This document shows, one piece after another, positions 51,899 to 60,663 of a stretch of 64,000 nt of DNA. The stretch comes from Faecalicatena contorta. GTDB lineage: Bacteria > Bacillota > Clostridia > Lachnospirales > Lachnospiraceae. Every line of letters starts with the position of its first letter. The first letter of the stretch is position 1. The stretch lies in assembly GCF_039521745.1 (NCBI RefSeq), contig NZ_BAAACT010000175.1; one strand, 5' to 3'. The notes under the pieces were generated by a model. That model worked only from the letters and a program-made list of their open reading frames with translations. It had not been told where the DNA came from and ran no database searches. A program made the position numbers and the translations under genes.

Positions 51899-52390
51899 TT
51901 ATGCCCGTCTCTCGTATTTAGTAAATCTGAATTCCAGGTCAAAGCAGGTCTGCTCCTCCCCTTCCTCTGTCATCTTCCAATCTTCCAGTTCATCCAGATT
52001 CGGCAAAAATGTGTCCGCCTGAAACGCGTGGTCAATCCGGGTAATATAAGCGGTATCGCAAAGGGGAAGAAGCTGGCGGTAAATTCTTTCTCCCCCGATC
52101 ACATAGATGTCATCCGATTGGTAACGTTTCAGTTCTTCCTGCAGCTCCTCTAGAGTATGGACAATAACCGCGTCTTTTACACGGTAATCTTTGTTGCCCG
52201 TCAATACAATATTAGTTCTGTTTTTTAAAGGCAGCCCGTTTGGAAAACTTTCCAAAGTCTTACGCCCCATCACTACAACCTTCCCTGTTGTCGTCTGACG
52301 GAAAAACTTCATATCCGTCGGAATACTCACCAACAATTTATTTTTAAAGCCAATTCCCCAGTTCTTATCTGCTGAAGCTATTAATTTCAT
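51899..52390 (-). CDS. folA: Dihydrofolate reductase
   Basis: 163 residues. NADPH-dependent reduction of dihydrofolate, needed because thymidylate synthase consumes the reduced folate. Family sequences: SADKNWGIGFKNKLLVSIPTDMKFFRQTTTGKVVVMGRKTLESFP and DDIYVIGGERIYRQLLP, ending YITRIDHAFQADTFLP. It follows thyA on the same strand, the usual pairing. Confidence 0.95.
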   Translation of the reverse strand: MKLIASADKNWGIGFKNKLLVSIPTDMKFFRQTTTGKVVVMGRKTLESFPNGLPLKNRTNIVLTGNKDYRVKDAVIVHTLEELQEELKRYQSDDIYVIGGERIYRQLLPLCDTAYITRIDHAFQADTFLPNLDELEDWKMTEEGEEQTCFDLEFRFTKYERRA

Positions 52391-52500
52391 ATATTATCCT
52401 CCTGTTTATCCAACATTTTCTAATGCCTTATTTGACGGCAGTAAACCAGTATCTTTGTAAAATCCTTCCATTTCTGCTTCTGCTAGTTTTTGCTGCCCCT
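52391..52500 (-). other. thyA-folA gap with protein-like out-of-frame remnant
   Basis: Right after the thyA stop, another frame reads EGQQKLAEAEMEGFYKDTG then LLPSNKALENVG and stop. It looks protein-like but has no ribosome site and only 31 codons without an upstream start. It may be a decayed gene end or chance. Confidence 0.3.
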
Positions 52501-53349
52501 CTATACTGCAATCGGAATATTTTTAATCTGAGGATGTGTCTCATAATGATCCAGCCTCACATCATCCGTCGTAAAGGCATAGAAATCCTTCACTTCCGGG
52601 TTCAGCCAAAACTGTGGCGCCGGAAGCGGCTCCCTGGAAATCAGCTCTTCAATCAGCGGTATATGCCTGTCATAAATATGGGCATCCGCAATCACATGCA
52701 CAAATTCCCCCGCCTGCATATCGCAAACCTGCGCCAGCATATGGACAAGCACCGCATACTGGCACACATTCCAGTTATTAGCCGCCAGCACATCCTGAGA
52801 CCGCTGATTCAGGATCGCGTTCAGCGTCAGCTTATCGCTGCCGTTTTCCTTTGTTACATTAAACGTCATACTGTAAGCACAGGGATACAGATTCATCTCA
52901 TGCAGGTCCTGATGTACATAAATATTCGTCATAATCCTGCGGCTGTAGGGATTATTCTTCAGATCGTAAATCACCCGGTCCACCTGATCCATCATCCCCT
53001 CCCGGTACTGGTGCTTCACGCCCATCTGATACCCGTAAGCCTTCCCAATCGAACCTTCCTCGTCAGCCCAGCTGTCCCAAATATGGCTGTTCAGCTCATT
53101 AATATTATTCGACTTCTTCTGCCAGATCCAAAGCAGCTCGTCCACACAGCTCTTAATCCCCGTCCTGCGCAGCGTAAGCGCCGGAAACTCCTTCCTCAGA
53201 TCATACCGGTTCACAACCCCAAATCGTTTTACCGTATAAGCCGGCGCGCCATCCTCCCACACGGGACGCACCTTTTCCCCCTCCGTACTGGTACCATGAT
53301 CAATAATATCACGGCACATTCCAATAAAAACCTTATCTGCGTAACTCAT
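52501..53349 (-). CDS. thyA: Thymidylate synthase (ThyA)
   Basis: Makes dTMP from dUMP using methylene-tetrahydrofolate. 282 residues; nucleophile Cys157 in NLYPCAYSMTF, flanked by the phosphate-binding NPYSRRIMTNIY, and NQRSQDVLAANNWNVCQY with the conserved Asn. Late motif HVIADAHIYDRHI. GGAAGGAG lies before the ATG. First gene of a run thyA-folA-znuACB-yhhN. The Asn-Asn form of the 'LPPC' region and insertions resemble the longer clostridial ThyA type. Confidence 0.94.
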   Translation of the reverse strand: MSYADKVFIGMCRDIIDHGTSTEGEKVRPVWEDGAPAYTVKRFGVVNRYDLRKEFPALTLRRTGIKSCVDELLWIWQKKSNNINELNSHIWDSWADEEGSIGKAYGYQMGVKHQYREGMMDQVDRVIYDLKNNPYSRRIMTNIYVHQDLHEMNLYPCAYSMTFNVTKENGSDKLTLNAILNQRSQDVLAANNWNVCQYAVLVHMLAQVCDMQAGEFVHVIADAHIYDRHIPLIEELISREPLPAPQFWLNPEVKDFYAFTTDDVRLDHYETHPQIKNIPIAV

Positions 53350-53362
53350 GTCGCTCCTTCCT

Positions 53363-53383
53363 CAAAGGGGTCTGACCCCTTTG
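53363..53383. repeat. Small palindrome, second copy
   Basis: CAAAGGGGTC-T-GACCCCTTTG, a perfect palindrome of 21 bp with the same core as the one inside the GH38 gene. It lies 14 nt upstream of the thyA start. Confidence 0.85.
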
Positions 53384-53423
53384 CCCACCATATTCTGAAT
53401 ATTCTGAAAATTATTATCTATTT

Positions 53424-53858
53424 TTATGGGTCTGAGATGTTATAAAGCATCTTCTCCAGACCTCTGTTTAATGCCGCAATCTCTTTTTTTGTCATCCCTC
53501 TGGTCATCTCTCTGTCCATCTTTCTGCGGTCAGCTTCCATCCTGCGCTGAATATCATATGCCTTTTCTGTCAGATAAATGTTCTTTCTCCGTTTGTCAGC
53601 CGCGTTGGGGACACAGAGAATAAAACCTTTTTCATCCAGCCTTTTTAAAAGCCCGGTTACTGTCGGATTTTTCAAACTCAGATGACGTTCGACATCCCTC
53701 TGGTTCACTTCTTCTTTGTTCGTATGAAACAGATAATCCAGCACGGCACATTGAGAAGCTGTAATTCCAATAGTTTTAAGCTTTCCATTCAAGTCTTTCT
53801 CAAAAACGTTGTTGATTTGTTTTATAGTAAATCCAATCGGCTGGTTTCTTCGCTCCAT
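53424..53858 (-). CDS. MarR-family transcription regulator
   Basis: 144 residues. Winged helix with QRDVERHLSLKNPTVTGLLKRLDEKGFI as recognition helix region and the wing at VPNAADKRRKNIYLT, the conserved D.R motif. The target is unknown; a few bases of palindrome and thyA lie downstream, and it is divergent from nothing on the plus strand. AAAGGAG precedes the ATG. Confidence 0.9.
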   Translation of the reverse strand: MERRNQPIGFTIKQINNVFEKDLNGKLKTIGITASQCAVLDYLFHTNKEEVNQRDVERHLSLKNPTVTGLLKRLDEKGFILCVPNAADKRRKNIYLTEKAYDIQRRMEADRRKMDREMTRGMTKKEIAALNRGLEKMLYNISDP

Positions 53859-53916
53859 GGTTTTCTCCTTTCCGTACTGGCAATATATAGCTTGCTATAC
53901 ACTGTTATACCATTAT

Positions 53917-53950
53917 AAAAGAGGTGTGTCAACTTCATCACACCTCTTTT
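53917..53950. terminator. Terminator after homoserine dehydrogenase
   Basis: AAAAGAGGTGTG (53917-53928) pairs with CACACCTCTTTT (53939-53950). A/T ends allow termination on the minus strand, between hom and marR. Confidence 0.72.
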
Positions 53951-53978
53951 ATGAAAGTCCTGTATTGCCGGTAGAATA

Positions 53979-55247
53979 CTAGTACTCGCGGATAATACTA
54001 CTGATTTCCAGTATACTCTCCATTTCCTTTAGTCCTGTCAGAGCATCCTGTAAATGATACTCTTTTACCTTTTCTGTCACTATAACAAGTTCCGCCTGGT
54101 TCTCCTTTACATGCTTCTGGACTACCCTTGCAATGCTTACCTTATGATCTCCGAAAACCTGTGCGATACGCGCCAGTACGCCTGGCTGATTTTTCACCTG
54201 CATCCTCAGAAAAAACTTATTCCTGACCTCACTAAAATCTTTTACCGGCAGCTCCCTGTAACATGTACAGCTGATTCTGCCCATACAGCCATACTGCAGG
54301 TCTCTTGCCACATCAATGATATCGCCAACAACCGCACTGGCTGTCGGCAGTTCACCTGCTCCTCTTCCATAAAACATCGCGTCATCTACCGCATCGCCAT
54401 GAACAAATACAGCATTAAATGAATCCCGCACGGATGCAAGCGGATGTTCTTTGTTCAGCAGCATGGGATATACCCCCACCTCGATCCCGGTTTCCGTATT
54501 ATGCGCTACACCAAGCAGCTTAATAACACTGTCAAATTCTTTCGCATACGCAATATCTTCCGAAGATATTCTCGTGATTCCCTCTGTATAAACATCTTTA
54601 AATACCACCCTGGAATGAAATGCTATCGACGCCATGATCGCTACCTTTCTTCCCGCATCAAGCCCCTCCACATCCGCTGTTGGATCGGCCTCGGCATATC
54701 CAAGTTCCGTTGCCTTCGCCAGCGCTGACTCAAAACTCATATTCTCTTCAAACATCTTCGTTAGAATATAGTTGGTAGTCCCGTTTACAATCCCGATCAC
54801 CTCGGAAATATCATTTCCTGCCAGACACTGCTTCAGCGGACGGATGATCGGAATTCCGCCTGCAACAGCTGCCTCAAATAAAAAGTCGCACTGATTCTCC
54901 TCCGCGGCGTCCAGTAGTTCCCGGCCATACTCTGCCACCAGATCCTTGTTGGCCGTTACTACATGCCTGCCTGCTTGAAGAGCCTCCAAAATCATAGTCC
55001 TGGCCGGCTCGATTCCCCCCATCACTTCGATCACAATTGTGATATCATTATCCGCAAGTATCTCCGGCCAGTTATCAGTCAGAAGTGAAGGATCGATTCC
55101 TTCCCTTTTCTTGCTCATATCATGGACGAGTATCCGTGATATCTCCAGTTCCGCACCTATCGTGCGCTCCATTATATCTGATCTTCTCTGAATCAGTTTA
55201 TAAACACCCGTCCCCACCGTTCCCAGTCCAAGCAGCGCTGCCTTCAT
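53979..55247 (-). CDS. hom: Homoserine dehydrogenase
   Basis: Reduces aspartate semialdehyde to homoserine on the way to Thr and Met. 422 residues. N-terminal NAD domain ALLGLGTVGTGVYK, catalytic domain AAVAGGIPIIRPLKQCLAGN and NGTTNYILTKM, then GYAEADPTADVEGLDAGRK, and a C-terminal ACT domain (FFLRMQVKNQPGVLARIAQVFG) for threonine feedback. ATG 55247 is preferred with AAAGGA 8 nt before; an ATG at 55262 with GGGGTG upstream is also possible. Confidence 0.94.
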   Translation of the reverse strand: MKAALLGLGTVGTGVYKLIQRRSDIMERTIGAELEISRILVHDMSKKREGIDPSLLTDNWPEILADNDITIVIEVMGGIEPARTMILEALQAGRHVVTANKDLVAEYGRELLDAAEENQCDFLFEAAVAGGIPIIRPLKQCLAGNDISEVIGIVNGTTNYILTKMFEENMSFESALAKATELGYAEADPTADVEGLDAGRKVAIMASIAFHSRVVFKDVYTEGITRISSEDIAYAKEFDSVIKLLGVAHNTETGIEVGVYPMLLNKEHPLASVRDSFNAVFVHGDAVDDAMFYGRGAGELPTASAVVGDIIDVARDLQYGCMGRISCTCYRELPVKDFSEVRNKFFLRMQVKNQPGVLARIAQVFGDHKVSIARVVQKHVKENQAELVIVTEKVKEYHLQDALTGLKEMESILEISSIIREY

Positions 55248-55392
55248 CTTTTGTCCTTTCATTATAACACCCCGTTTATGCTGCGGAAATGAGCAGCCTG
55301 CCAAAGAAACACCGATCCTGCTTCATTTACTTAATAACTTAACAGGCTTTACACCTTCGCATGTACTATGTCATCCATATAAATATATGCCT

Positions 55393-55415
55393 CAGGACAC
55401 GAAATCAGTGTCCTG
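55393..55415 (-). terminator. Weak hairpin after the repeat-protein gene
   Basis: CAGGACAC-GAAATCA-GTGTCCTG directly downstream of the coiled-coil gene, followed on the minus strand by an A/T-rich stretch. Confidence 0.5.
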
Positions 55416-55418
55416 CAG

Positions 55419-56009
55419 TTATGATATTTTCTGTTCCAATCCTTTTACTCTTGTCTCTAAATCTGAATACTTTTCCGCCAGCAGATTAATCGTGCTGCTT
55501 TCAATCCTGATTGCATTTACCGCTGACTCAAGAGAAACCATCCGGTTCTCAAGCCTTTCAAAACGTCTGTTAGCTTTCTCCTGCACGATATCAAGTTCCT
55601 CCAGAAGATTATTTTCAAGTCTATACAGACTATCCGCCATTTCTTTTTTCGACGGCATCTTCGACAGTCTTGCATCCAGTTCTGCTTTTGTCGGTACTTC
55701 CGACAGCCTTGCGTCCAGTTCTGCTTTTGTCGGCATCTCCGACAGCCTTGCGTCCAGTTCTGCTTTTGTCGGCATCTCCGACAGCCTTGCGTCCAGTTCC
55801 GCTTTCGTCGGCATCTCACACAGTCTTGCGTCCAATTCTGCTTTTGTCGGCATCTCCGACAGCCTTGCGTCCAGTTCTGCTTTTGTCGGCATCTCCGACA
55901 GCCTTGCGTCCAGTTCTGCTTTCGTCGGCATCTCACACAGTCTTGCATCCAGTTTTTTATCCATCATATTGGAAATTGCCTGCAAAAACTGTTCTTCTGA
56001 TATAAACAT
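55419..56009 (-). CDS. Coiled-coil protein with eight 13-residue repeats
   Basis: 196 residues from ATG 56009 (AAGGTGAGG upstream). Residues 20-123 are eight tandem copies of LDARLSEMPTKAE; units 1 and 4 carry Cys in place of Ser, giving a higher-order C-S-S triplet. The rest (124-196) is a heptad-like helix (LYRLENNLLEELDIVQEKANRRFERLENRMVSLE) likely to form a coiled coil. No signal peptide, membrane helix or known domain. Function unknown; a filament or scaffold protein is possible. Because the unit is 39 bp, copy-number change keeps the frame. Confidence 0.82.
   Translation of the reverse strand: MFISEEQFLQAISNMMDKKLDARLCEMPTKAELDARLSEMPTKAELDARLSEMPTKAELDARLCEMPTKAELDARLSEMPTKAELDARLSEMPTKAELDARLSEVPTKAELDARLSKMPSKKEMADSLYRLENNLLEELDIVQEKANRRFERLENRMVSLESAVNAIRIESSTINLLAEKYSDLETRVKGLEQKIS
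55641..55952. repeat. 39-bp coding minisatellite (8 units)
   Basis: Tandem 39-bp units, most nearly identical, inside the coiled-coil gene. All are multiples of three, so other frames also stay open through the block. It is not CRISPR: there are no spacers. Confidence 0.9.
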
Positions 56010-56164
56010 GCTTACCACCTCACCTTTTGTGTGGACATTATAACACATGCCCCGGTATAAAGTCTATTAAATTATCAAGGTGCATCCCTATGGAAATCAG
56101 CTGAAAATTCGATGCCTGAACGACAGAAATAAATAGATTTATGTAAAGAATCTGATATACTAAA

Positions 56165-56217
56165 ATGGGCATTAAAATAATCACCTAATTTACTTAGACA
56201 ACTATTTTAATACCCAT
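56165..56217 (-). repeat. Inverted repeat downstream of tRNA-Gly
   Basis: ATGGGCATTAAAATAAT (56165-56181) pairs with ACTATTTTAATACCCAT (56201-56217), two mismatches. It lies 28 nt after the tRNA 3' end and may end that transcript, although no T-run follows. Confidence 0.5.
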
Positions 56218-56244
56218 CCATGCATCCTTCAAAGGATAACTGAG

Positions 56245-56317
56245 AGCGATAGACGGGATTCGAACCCGCGACCCCGACCTTGGCAAGGTCGTACTCTACC
56301 AACTGAGCCACTATCGC
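56245..56317 (-). tRNA. tRNA-Gly (GCC)
   Basis: 73 nt on the minus strand. Acceptor GCGATAG/CTATCGC with discriminator T, anticodon arm CGACC-TTGCCAA-GGTCG giving anticodon GCC, T arm CGGGTTCGAATCCCG. CCA is not encoded. It has its own consensus promoter at 56352-56380. Confidence 0.97.
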
Positions 56318-56632
56318 GTATCTTGTGTGTTCCCTGACCGGAACAATAATTACTATACTATATGCAGTCCGTATTGTCAACAATTTTTTCAAACTTTTTT
56401 AACTTTTTTATTTTTTCTGCAGACTTGCTTCAGTCTGCCCTAACCGGCTGCTTTGTTTCTTTCTCCAAAGCGTGAGGATATACCAGTGTTTTCCATTTGT
56501 ATTTCTATATACCGTAATATAAAATAGACACATTGCGTCTTTTATTAAAATATCTGCAGATCGTTCATGGGCACGTCCGAAAGAGTCCCCCCGGAACGGT
56601 TATAAATTTTCAAATTAGATTGGGTAAATGCG
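56318..56632. other. Intergenic region with tRNA promoter
   Basis: Apart from the tRNA promoter and A/T-rich DNA, no gene, repeat or RNA structure was recognised in these 315 bases. Confidence 0.6.
56352..56380 (-). promoter_or_regulatory. Promoter of tRNA-Gly
   Basis: On the minus strand, TTGACA (56375-56380), a 17-nt spacer and TATAGT (56352-56357), 35 nt before the mature 5' end. Confidence 0.8.
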
Positions 56633-56896
56633 ATGATTACTAATGATTCAATCGGCCAGAATATACAGCGCCTGAGAAAAGAGCGTAATATGACACAGTT
56701 ACATCTAGCAGAAAAGCTTCATCTCCACCGGGCCACTTTGTGCTCCTACGAGCGAGGCAAACGGCTCCCCGATATATTTATTCTGATATCGATTGCAGAT
56801 ACATTTCAGATAAGTCTGGATGCACTAGTAAACAGAAATATCCGTCTCACTGAGCCAGGCCTGTCCGGTTCCGGAAATGGTTCCCCGAAACCATAA
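56633..56896 (+). CDS. Small XRE/Cro-type HTH regulator
   Basis: 87 residues. A five-helix HTH_3 domain: IGQNIQRLRKERNMTQLHLAEKLHLHRATLCSYERGKRLPDIFILISIADTF, followed by a short polar tail ending SGSGNGSPKP. No second domain. It is the only plus-strand gene in this part. The ribosome site is weak. Target unknown; such solitary HTH proteins are common near accessory regions. Confidence 0.85.
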   Translation: MITNDSIGQNIQRLRKERNMTQLHLAEKLHLHRATLCSYERGKRLPDIFILISIADTFQISLDALVNRNIRLTEPGLSGSGNGSPKP

Positions 56897-57000
56897 GCAG
56901 GCCTGCCTGTAACATACTATATTGCAAAGCAAGATTTATCACTTTTTCGCTTTATCGCATCCTGCGCCAATATCGCCTCCTGCCGGTCCGATATTGGCTG

Positions 57001-57753
57001 CTAACCACACAGATTATGCAGCACCGCAGCAGCCTGTCTGACAGCCTCCTCAGAAGTCTTCCAAAGCACATACTCATTTCTCTCCGGCAGGCCCATGCTG
57101 GCACCTTCCATCCGGAATTGCATGGCGCTTTCTACCTCCTGTTTTCCAGACATATGGTAGGAGGTTATCCCTGAAGACGGTACAAGCCTCTCGATCACCC
57201 CGGCCTGTATCCCGCCGGCCGCCAGGATCTCGATTCTGCCTGCGCTCTTCTCCTGCAGCCTGGCCAGAAGATCCCGGCCATCCCAGCCGGTCTCTTTCTG
57301 CCCGCTGGTCAAAATGGTCTTCATCCCCATTGATACCGCCTCTTCCAGCGCTTTATACGGATCCGCACATACATCAAAGCATCTGTGCAGTGCAACGTCC
57401 ATATTTCCTGCCGCCTTCACCAGTTCCGACATTCTCCCGGTATCCAGAGTGCCGTCCGGATTTAACATGCCGACAACCACCCCGGAAGCCCCCAGTTCCC
57501 GGTACATCTGCACTTCTTCTTTCAATTGTTCAAACTCATAATCATTATAGCAATAATCCCCATATCTGGGGCGCAGCAGCACGCGTACACGAATATCTGT
57601 ATATTTGCGCACCAGCTTGAATAATGCCTGCCCCGGCGTCACACCCCCAATCACCAGATTACTGCACAGTTCGATTCGGTCTGCGCCTCCTTTTTCCGCT
57701 GCTATTGCGGACTCTACGCAGTCCGCACATACTTCCAGTACATACTTTCCCAT
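57001..57753 (-). CDS. cutC: CutC-family protein
   Basis: 250 residues from ATG 57753 with AAAGGAG upstream; an upstream in-frame stretch is not needed. TIM-barrel family: LEVCADCVESAIAAEKGGADRIELCSNL, GGVTPG, VRVLLRPRYGDYCYNDYE, DVALHRCFDVCADP, LTSGQKETGWDG and EILAAGGIQAGVIERL. Named for copper homeostasis, but often found near sugar genes, as here after nagA. The true reaction is unsettled. Confidence 0.9.
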   Translation of the reverse strand: MGKYVLEVCADCVESAIAAEKGGADRIELCSNLVIGGVTPGQALFKLVRKYTDIRVRVLLRPRYGDYCYNDYEFEQLKEEVQMYRELGASGVVVGMLNPDGTLDTGRMSELVKAAGNMDVALHRCFDVCADPYKALEEAVSMGMKTILTSGQKETGWDGRDLLARLQEKSAGRIEILAAGGIQAGVIERLVPSSGITSYHMSGKQEVESAMQFRMEGASMGLPERNEYVLWKTSEEAVRQAAAVLHNLCG

Positions 57754-57826
57754 TTTTTCTCCTTTCATGCCCTCTTCTGACTTAAAATGAATATCCGTAT
57801 TAATTATTCCTGTCTGCCCGCGCAAT

Positions 57827-58957
57827 TCAGCCACATATTAATTTACCACAGCTGAATGTGTTCTTCAAATGAAATTCACCGTCCAGCACAAGGATATCCG
57901 CATCCTTTCCCACAGACAGTATCCCTTTGTGCTCCAGCCCGAACTCTTCTGCCTGGTTTACAGAACTCATCTGCACAGCATCTTCCAGGGAAGCCCCCGT
58001 GAAGTCCATCATATTGCGGAATGCCTGAATAAAGGTCAGAATACTTCCTGCTATCGTACCGTCTTCCAGCCTGGCTGTACCGTCCTTAACATACACCTTC
58101 TGTCCGCCCAGCTCACTTAAGCCTTCCGGCATCCCCTTGGCTCTCATGGAATCCGTGATCAGCTCAATCCCGCCGCTTCCTTTTATCTCATACGCAAGCC
58201 GCACCATCTCCGGCACGATATGAATTCCGTCACAGATAATCTCTGCCTTCACCCCCGGCGTCAAAAGGCCGTATCCGGTCACTCCCGGCTCTCTGTGATT
58301 TAAGCCTCTCTGTGCATTGTAAAGATGGGTAATATGACTCGCACGGCTGCGTCCAAGCCCTGCATAAAGTGCATTCGAATGCCCGGCACTTAAGACTACC
58401 TTATGCTCCTCACACCAAGCCTCAAACTGTGCGTCTGCTTCCTCGGGAGCATATGTCACAAGCCGGATCAGTCCGCCGCTGATCTTATTCCATTCCTCCA
58501 GTACTTTCTCATCCGGTTTTTTAATATAGGAGGCATCCTGCGCACCTTTAAACTTTTCAGAAATAAACGGTCCTTCTACATGGATTCCCTGTATGATGGG
58601 GTTCATTTCTGCCGCACTGCCGATATTTTTCATTGCTTCTGCTATCTTATCATATGTCTGTGTCATGGTTGTACAGAAATAGGAGGTAATCCCTTCCTCT
58701 GCAGCCATTTTATCCACCATACTGCTGATTTCCCCCGGCAGTGCATCCATATTGTCTTTCCCATATCCACCGTGGCTGTGAACATCAATAAAACCCGGAA
58801 TCAGTATATCCCCTTCCGTCACAATCTCCTCGTCACCGGTCTTTTCCGTAAAGTTTTCCATATCTCCCACTTCTGTAATTTTCTGGTCAAAACGGATATA
58901 CCCCCGGTAAATTACTTCCTTTCCGGTGTATATTTTCTTATCTTTAATTAACTTCAT
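57827..58957 (-). CDS. nagA: N-acetylglucosamine-6-phosphate deacetylase
   Basis: Removes acetate from GlcNAc-6-phosphate. 376 residues from ATG 58957 (GGAGGATG before it). Amidohydrolase fold: PGFIDVHSHGGYGKDNMDA with the N-terminal metal His pair (variant), GIHVEGPFISEKFKGAQDASY, LSAGHSNALY with metal His, HLYNAQRGLNHREPG, ICDGIHIVPEM and LITDSMRAKG with the catalytic Asp. Lies after a probable terminator that follows the SIS gene, so it may be read through or have its own start. No nagB in this window. Confidence 0.93.
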   Translation of the reverse strand: MKLIKDKKIYTGKEVIYRGYIRFDQKITEVGDMENFTEKTGDEEIVTEGDILIPGFIDVHSHGGYGKDNMDALPGEISSMVDKMAAEEGITSYFCTTMTQTYDKIAEAMKNIGSAAEMNPIIQGIHVEGPFISEKFKGAQDASYIKKPDEKVLEEWNKISGGLIRLVTYAPEEADAQFEAWCEEHKVVLSAGHSNALYAGLGRSRASHITHLYNAQRGLNHREPGVTGYGLLTPGVKAEIICDGIHIVPEMVRLAYEIKGSGGIELITDSMRAKGMPEGLSELGGQKVYVKDGTARLEDGTIAGSILTFIQAFRNMMDFTGASLEDAVQMSSVNQAEEFGLEHKGILSVGKDADILVLDGEFHLKNTFSCGKLICG

Positions 58958-59085
58958 TTCATCCTCCATTCTGCCGCTTGCCTCGGCCTTGTTATTATTA
59001 TCCGGTTCCCGCTTTTCAGCACAATGAAAACCCAGTAACATGATGGCGATCACTGTCCATTTTGTTTCACGGAAGACACCAAATA

Positions 59086-59114
59086 GAAAAAGAACCGTAA
59101 AAACGGCCCTCTTT
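59086..59114 (-). terminator. Hairpin between the SIS gene and nagA
   Basis: On the minus strand, AAGAGGGCCGT-TTTT-ACGGTTCTT followed by TTT: an 11-bp stem with G-T pairs. It could end the PTS operon transcript or attenuate nagA-cutC. Confidence 0.6.
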
Positions 59115-59124
59115 CTTATGATCT

Positions 59125-59829
59125 TTAAATATGCCAGATTCTGTCCGCATATTTCTGTTCCAGTACATTATTAAACTCCCTGCCGCCATCTATATTCGCA
59201 CTCTTATAGACCGGAGCCTCATATCCCTTTTCTGTCATGTCTTTCACAGCCTCATATATTGTCTGCTGCAGAAGAAGACATGTACTGAATGAGGATGTAC
59301 CGCACACCTTGCTGTCAAGTCCTTCTATGTCCAGAGAGGCGTCTCCAAATGCGGACTGGTTGTCCAGAACCACATCGGCAAATTCATATAACAGCTTTCC
59401 GGAAGAATGTCTGGAAGTAGAACTGCTGGATACCTCCAGCGCGGTTACTACGATCAGCTTGTTGCCCTTTTTCTTAATATGATCCGCCATCTCGATCGTC
59501 ATTGGATTTCTCCCTGAGTTGGAGATCAGTATAAAAATATCATTTGGCTGTATGTCTACACACCGCATCAGAAACGGAGCAACACCTTCCACGCTTTCAT
59601 ACATGCCTTCCGCCCGGTCACGTATCACCTTGCTCGGAATCAGGCCCCCGGCTCTTCCGCACACCTCAATCGCCCCGGCATAGGAATGCCCGCTGCCGAA
59701 GGCTTGCAGAATCCCGCCTTTTTGTATCGATTCGGAAATCAAAAGTGCTGCAGCATGAATATTTTCCGCCTGTGTCTCTTCCAGTTTTCCCATAACCTCT
59801 TTTGCCTTGTCAAAAAATTCCAGTCCCAT
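59125..59829 (-). CDS. SIS-domain sugar-phosphate isomerase-like protein
   Basis: 234 residues from ATG 59829 (AAGGAGAGC upstream). SIS fold: GGILQAFGSGHSYAGAIEVCGRAGG, then DIFILISNSGRNPMTIEMADHIKKKGNKLIVVTAL. Resembles the UPF0309 family; residues SGHS and SNSGRNP would bind a phosphosugar. Probably isomerises or de-aminates the phosphorylated sugar delivered by the PTS. Exact substrate unknown. The tail IDGGREFNNVLEQKYADRIW is shared by this family. Confidence 0.82.
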   Translation of the reverse strand: MGLEFFDKAKEVMGKLEETQAENIHAAALLISESIQKGGILQAFGSGHSYAGAIEVCGRAGGLIPSKVIRDRAEGMYESVEGVAPFLMRCVDIQPNDIFILISNSGRNPMTIEMADHIKKKGNKLIVVTALEVSSSSTSRHSSGKLLYEFADVVLDNQSAFGDASLDIEGLDSKVCGTSSFSTCLLLQQTIYEAVKDMTEKGYEAPVYKSANIDGGREFNNVLEQKYADRIWHI

Positions 59830-59850
59830 AATGCTCTCCTTGTCTGTCAA

Positions 59851-60663
59851 TTATGCTAATAATCCAATCGCATAGAATACAATAGATGCCACCATAATAA
59901 TTAAAATTGCTTTTGTTGAAGTCATTTTTTTCTTGCCCAGCAGGAAGTAGATCCCGGCTACGACAAGTACCGGCACCAGGCTTGGCATGATCTGATCTAC
60001 GATTGCCTGGCCTTCCAGCGTTACATCACCGGATTTAAAGTTTGCCGCTATGTTAGCCTTTACAACTGTAGGGATCAGCGCACCCACAACCGTAATTCCA
60101 AGCAGGGTCGCCGCATGTGTCAGGGCATCCAGTTTATCCTTTGCAGAGGTAACCAGCTTTGTTCCCTCACGGTAACCAATTCCTGTTGTAAAATATCTGA
60201 AAATCAGTATTGCAATATTGACAAGAAGCCAGATCACAACACCTGTCACATTGCCATTTTGTCCCATATAAGCCGCGATAGAACCGAAAATGGTTGGGAT
60301 CAGTACTCCGAAAATAGTGTCGCCCACGCCTGCAAACGGCCCCATCAGACCTGTCTTGATACCACTGGCCGCATCCTTCGCGGTTTTCCCGCCGGACTCT
60401 TCCGTTGCGGCGTCAATTCCAAGAATAAAACCTCCCATGTGCGGTGTTGTGTTAAAAAACTGCACGTGGTTTTTCATCATTTCTTTCAAGTCCTCGGACT
60501 TTTTGTATAATTTTCTCAATATAGGCAGAATCGCATAGAGATAGCCGACACCCATCATTTTCTCGTAATTCCATGTAATCTGGGATGCCAGAATCCATCT
60601 TTTGCTGACCCTTTTAATATCCTGATCTGTAATCTTCTCCTGATTAATCTTCAAATTCTCCAT
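59851..60663 (-). CDS. PTS IID component, mannose/fructose/sorbose family
   Basis: 270 residues. Helix-rich membrane protein: KRVSKRWILASQITWNYEKMMGVGYLYAILPIL at the N terminus, then FFNTTPHMGGFILGIDAATEE, SGIKTGLMGPFAGVGDTIF and C-terminal helices. Overlaps the IIC gene by 20 nt, with its ribosome site inside IIC. With IIC it forms the membrane channel of the transporter. Confidence 0.93.
   Translation of the reverse strand: MENLKINQEKITDQDIKRVSKRWILASQITWNYEKMMGVGYLYAILPILRKLYKKSEDLKEMMKNHVQFFNTTPHMGGFILGIDAATEESGGKTAKDAASGIKTGLMGPFAGVGDTIFGVLIPTIFGSIAAYMGQNGNVTGVVIWLLVNIAILIFRYFTTGIGYREGTKLVTSAKDKLDALTHAATLLGITVVGALIPTVVKANIAANFKSGDVTLEGQAIVDQIMPSLVPVLVVAGIYFLLGKKKMTSTKAILIIMVASIVFYAIGLLA

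Noticed and set aside
52391..52500. Folate riboswitch before folA
   Set aside because: The short gap lacks the conserved core of the THF aptamer.
52423..53445. Open frame antisense to thyA
   Set aside because: Shadow frame crossing the thyA gene and two gaps; no start signal.
55641..55952. Possible CRISPR array
   Set aside because: Repeats are contiguous without unique spacers and are part of a coding frame.
55387..56043. Second and third open frames through the minisatellite
   Set aside because: Open only because the 39-bp unit keeps all frames; the minus frame from 56009 has the ribosome site and helix-forming sequence.
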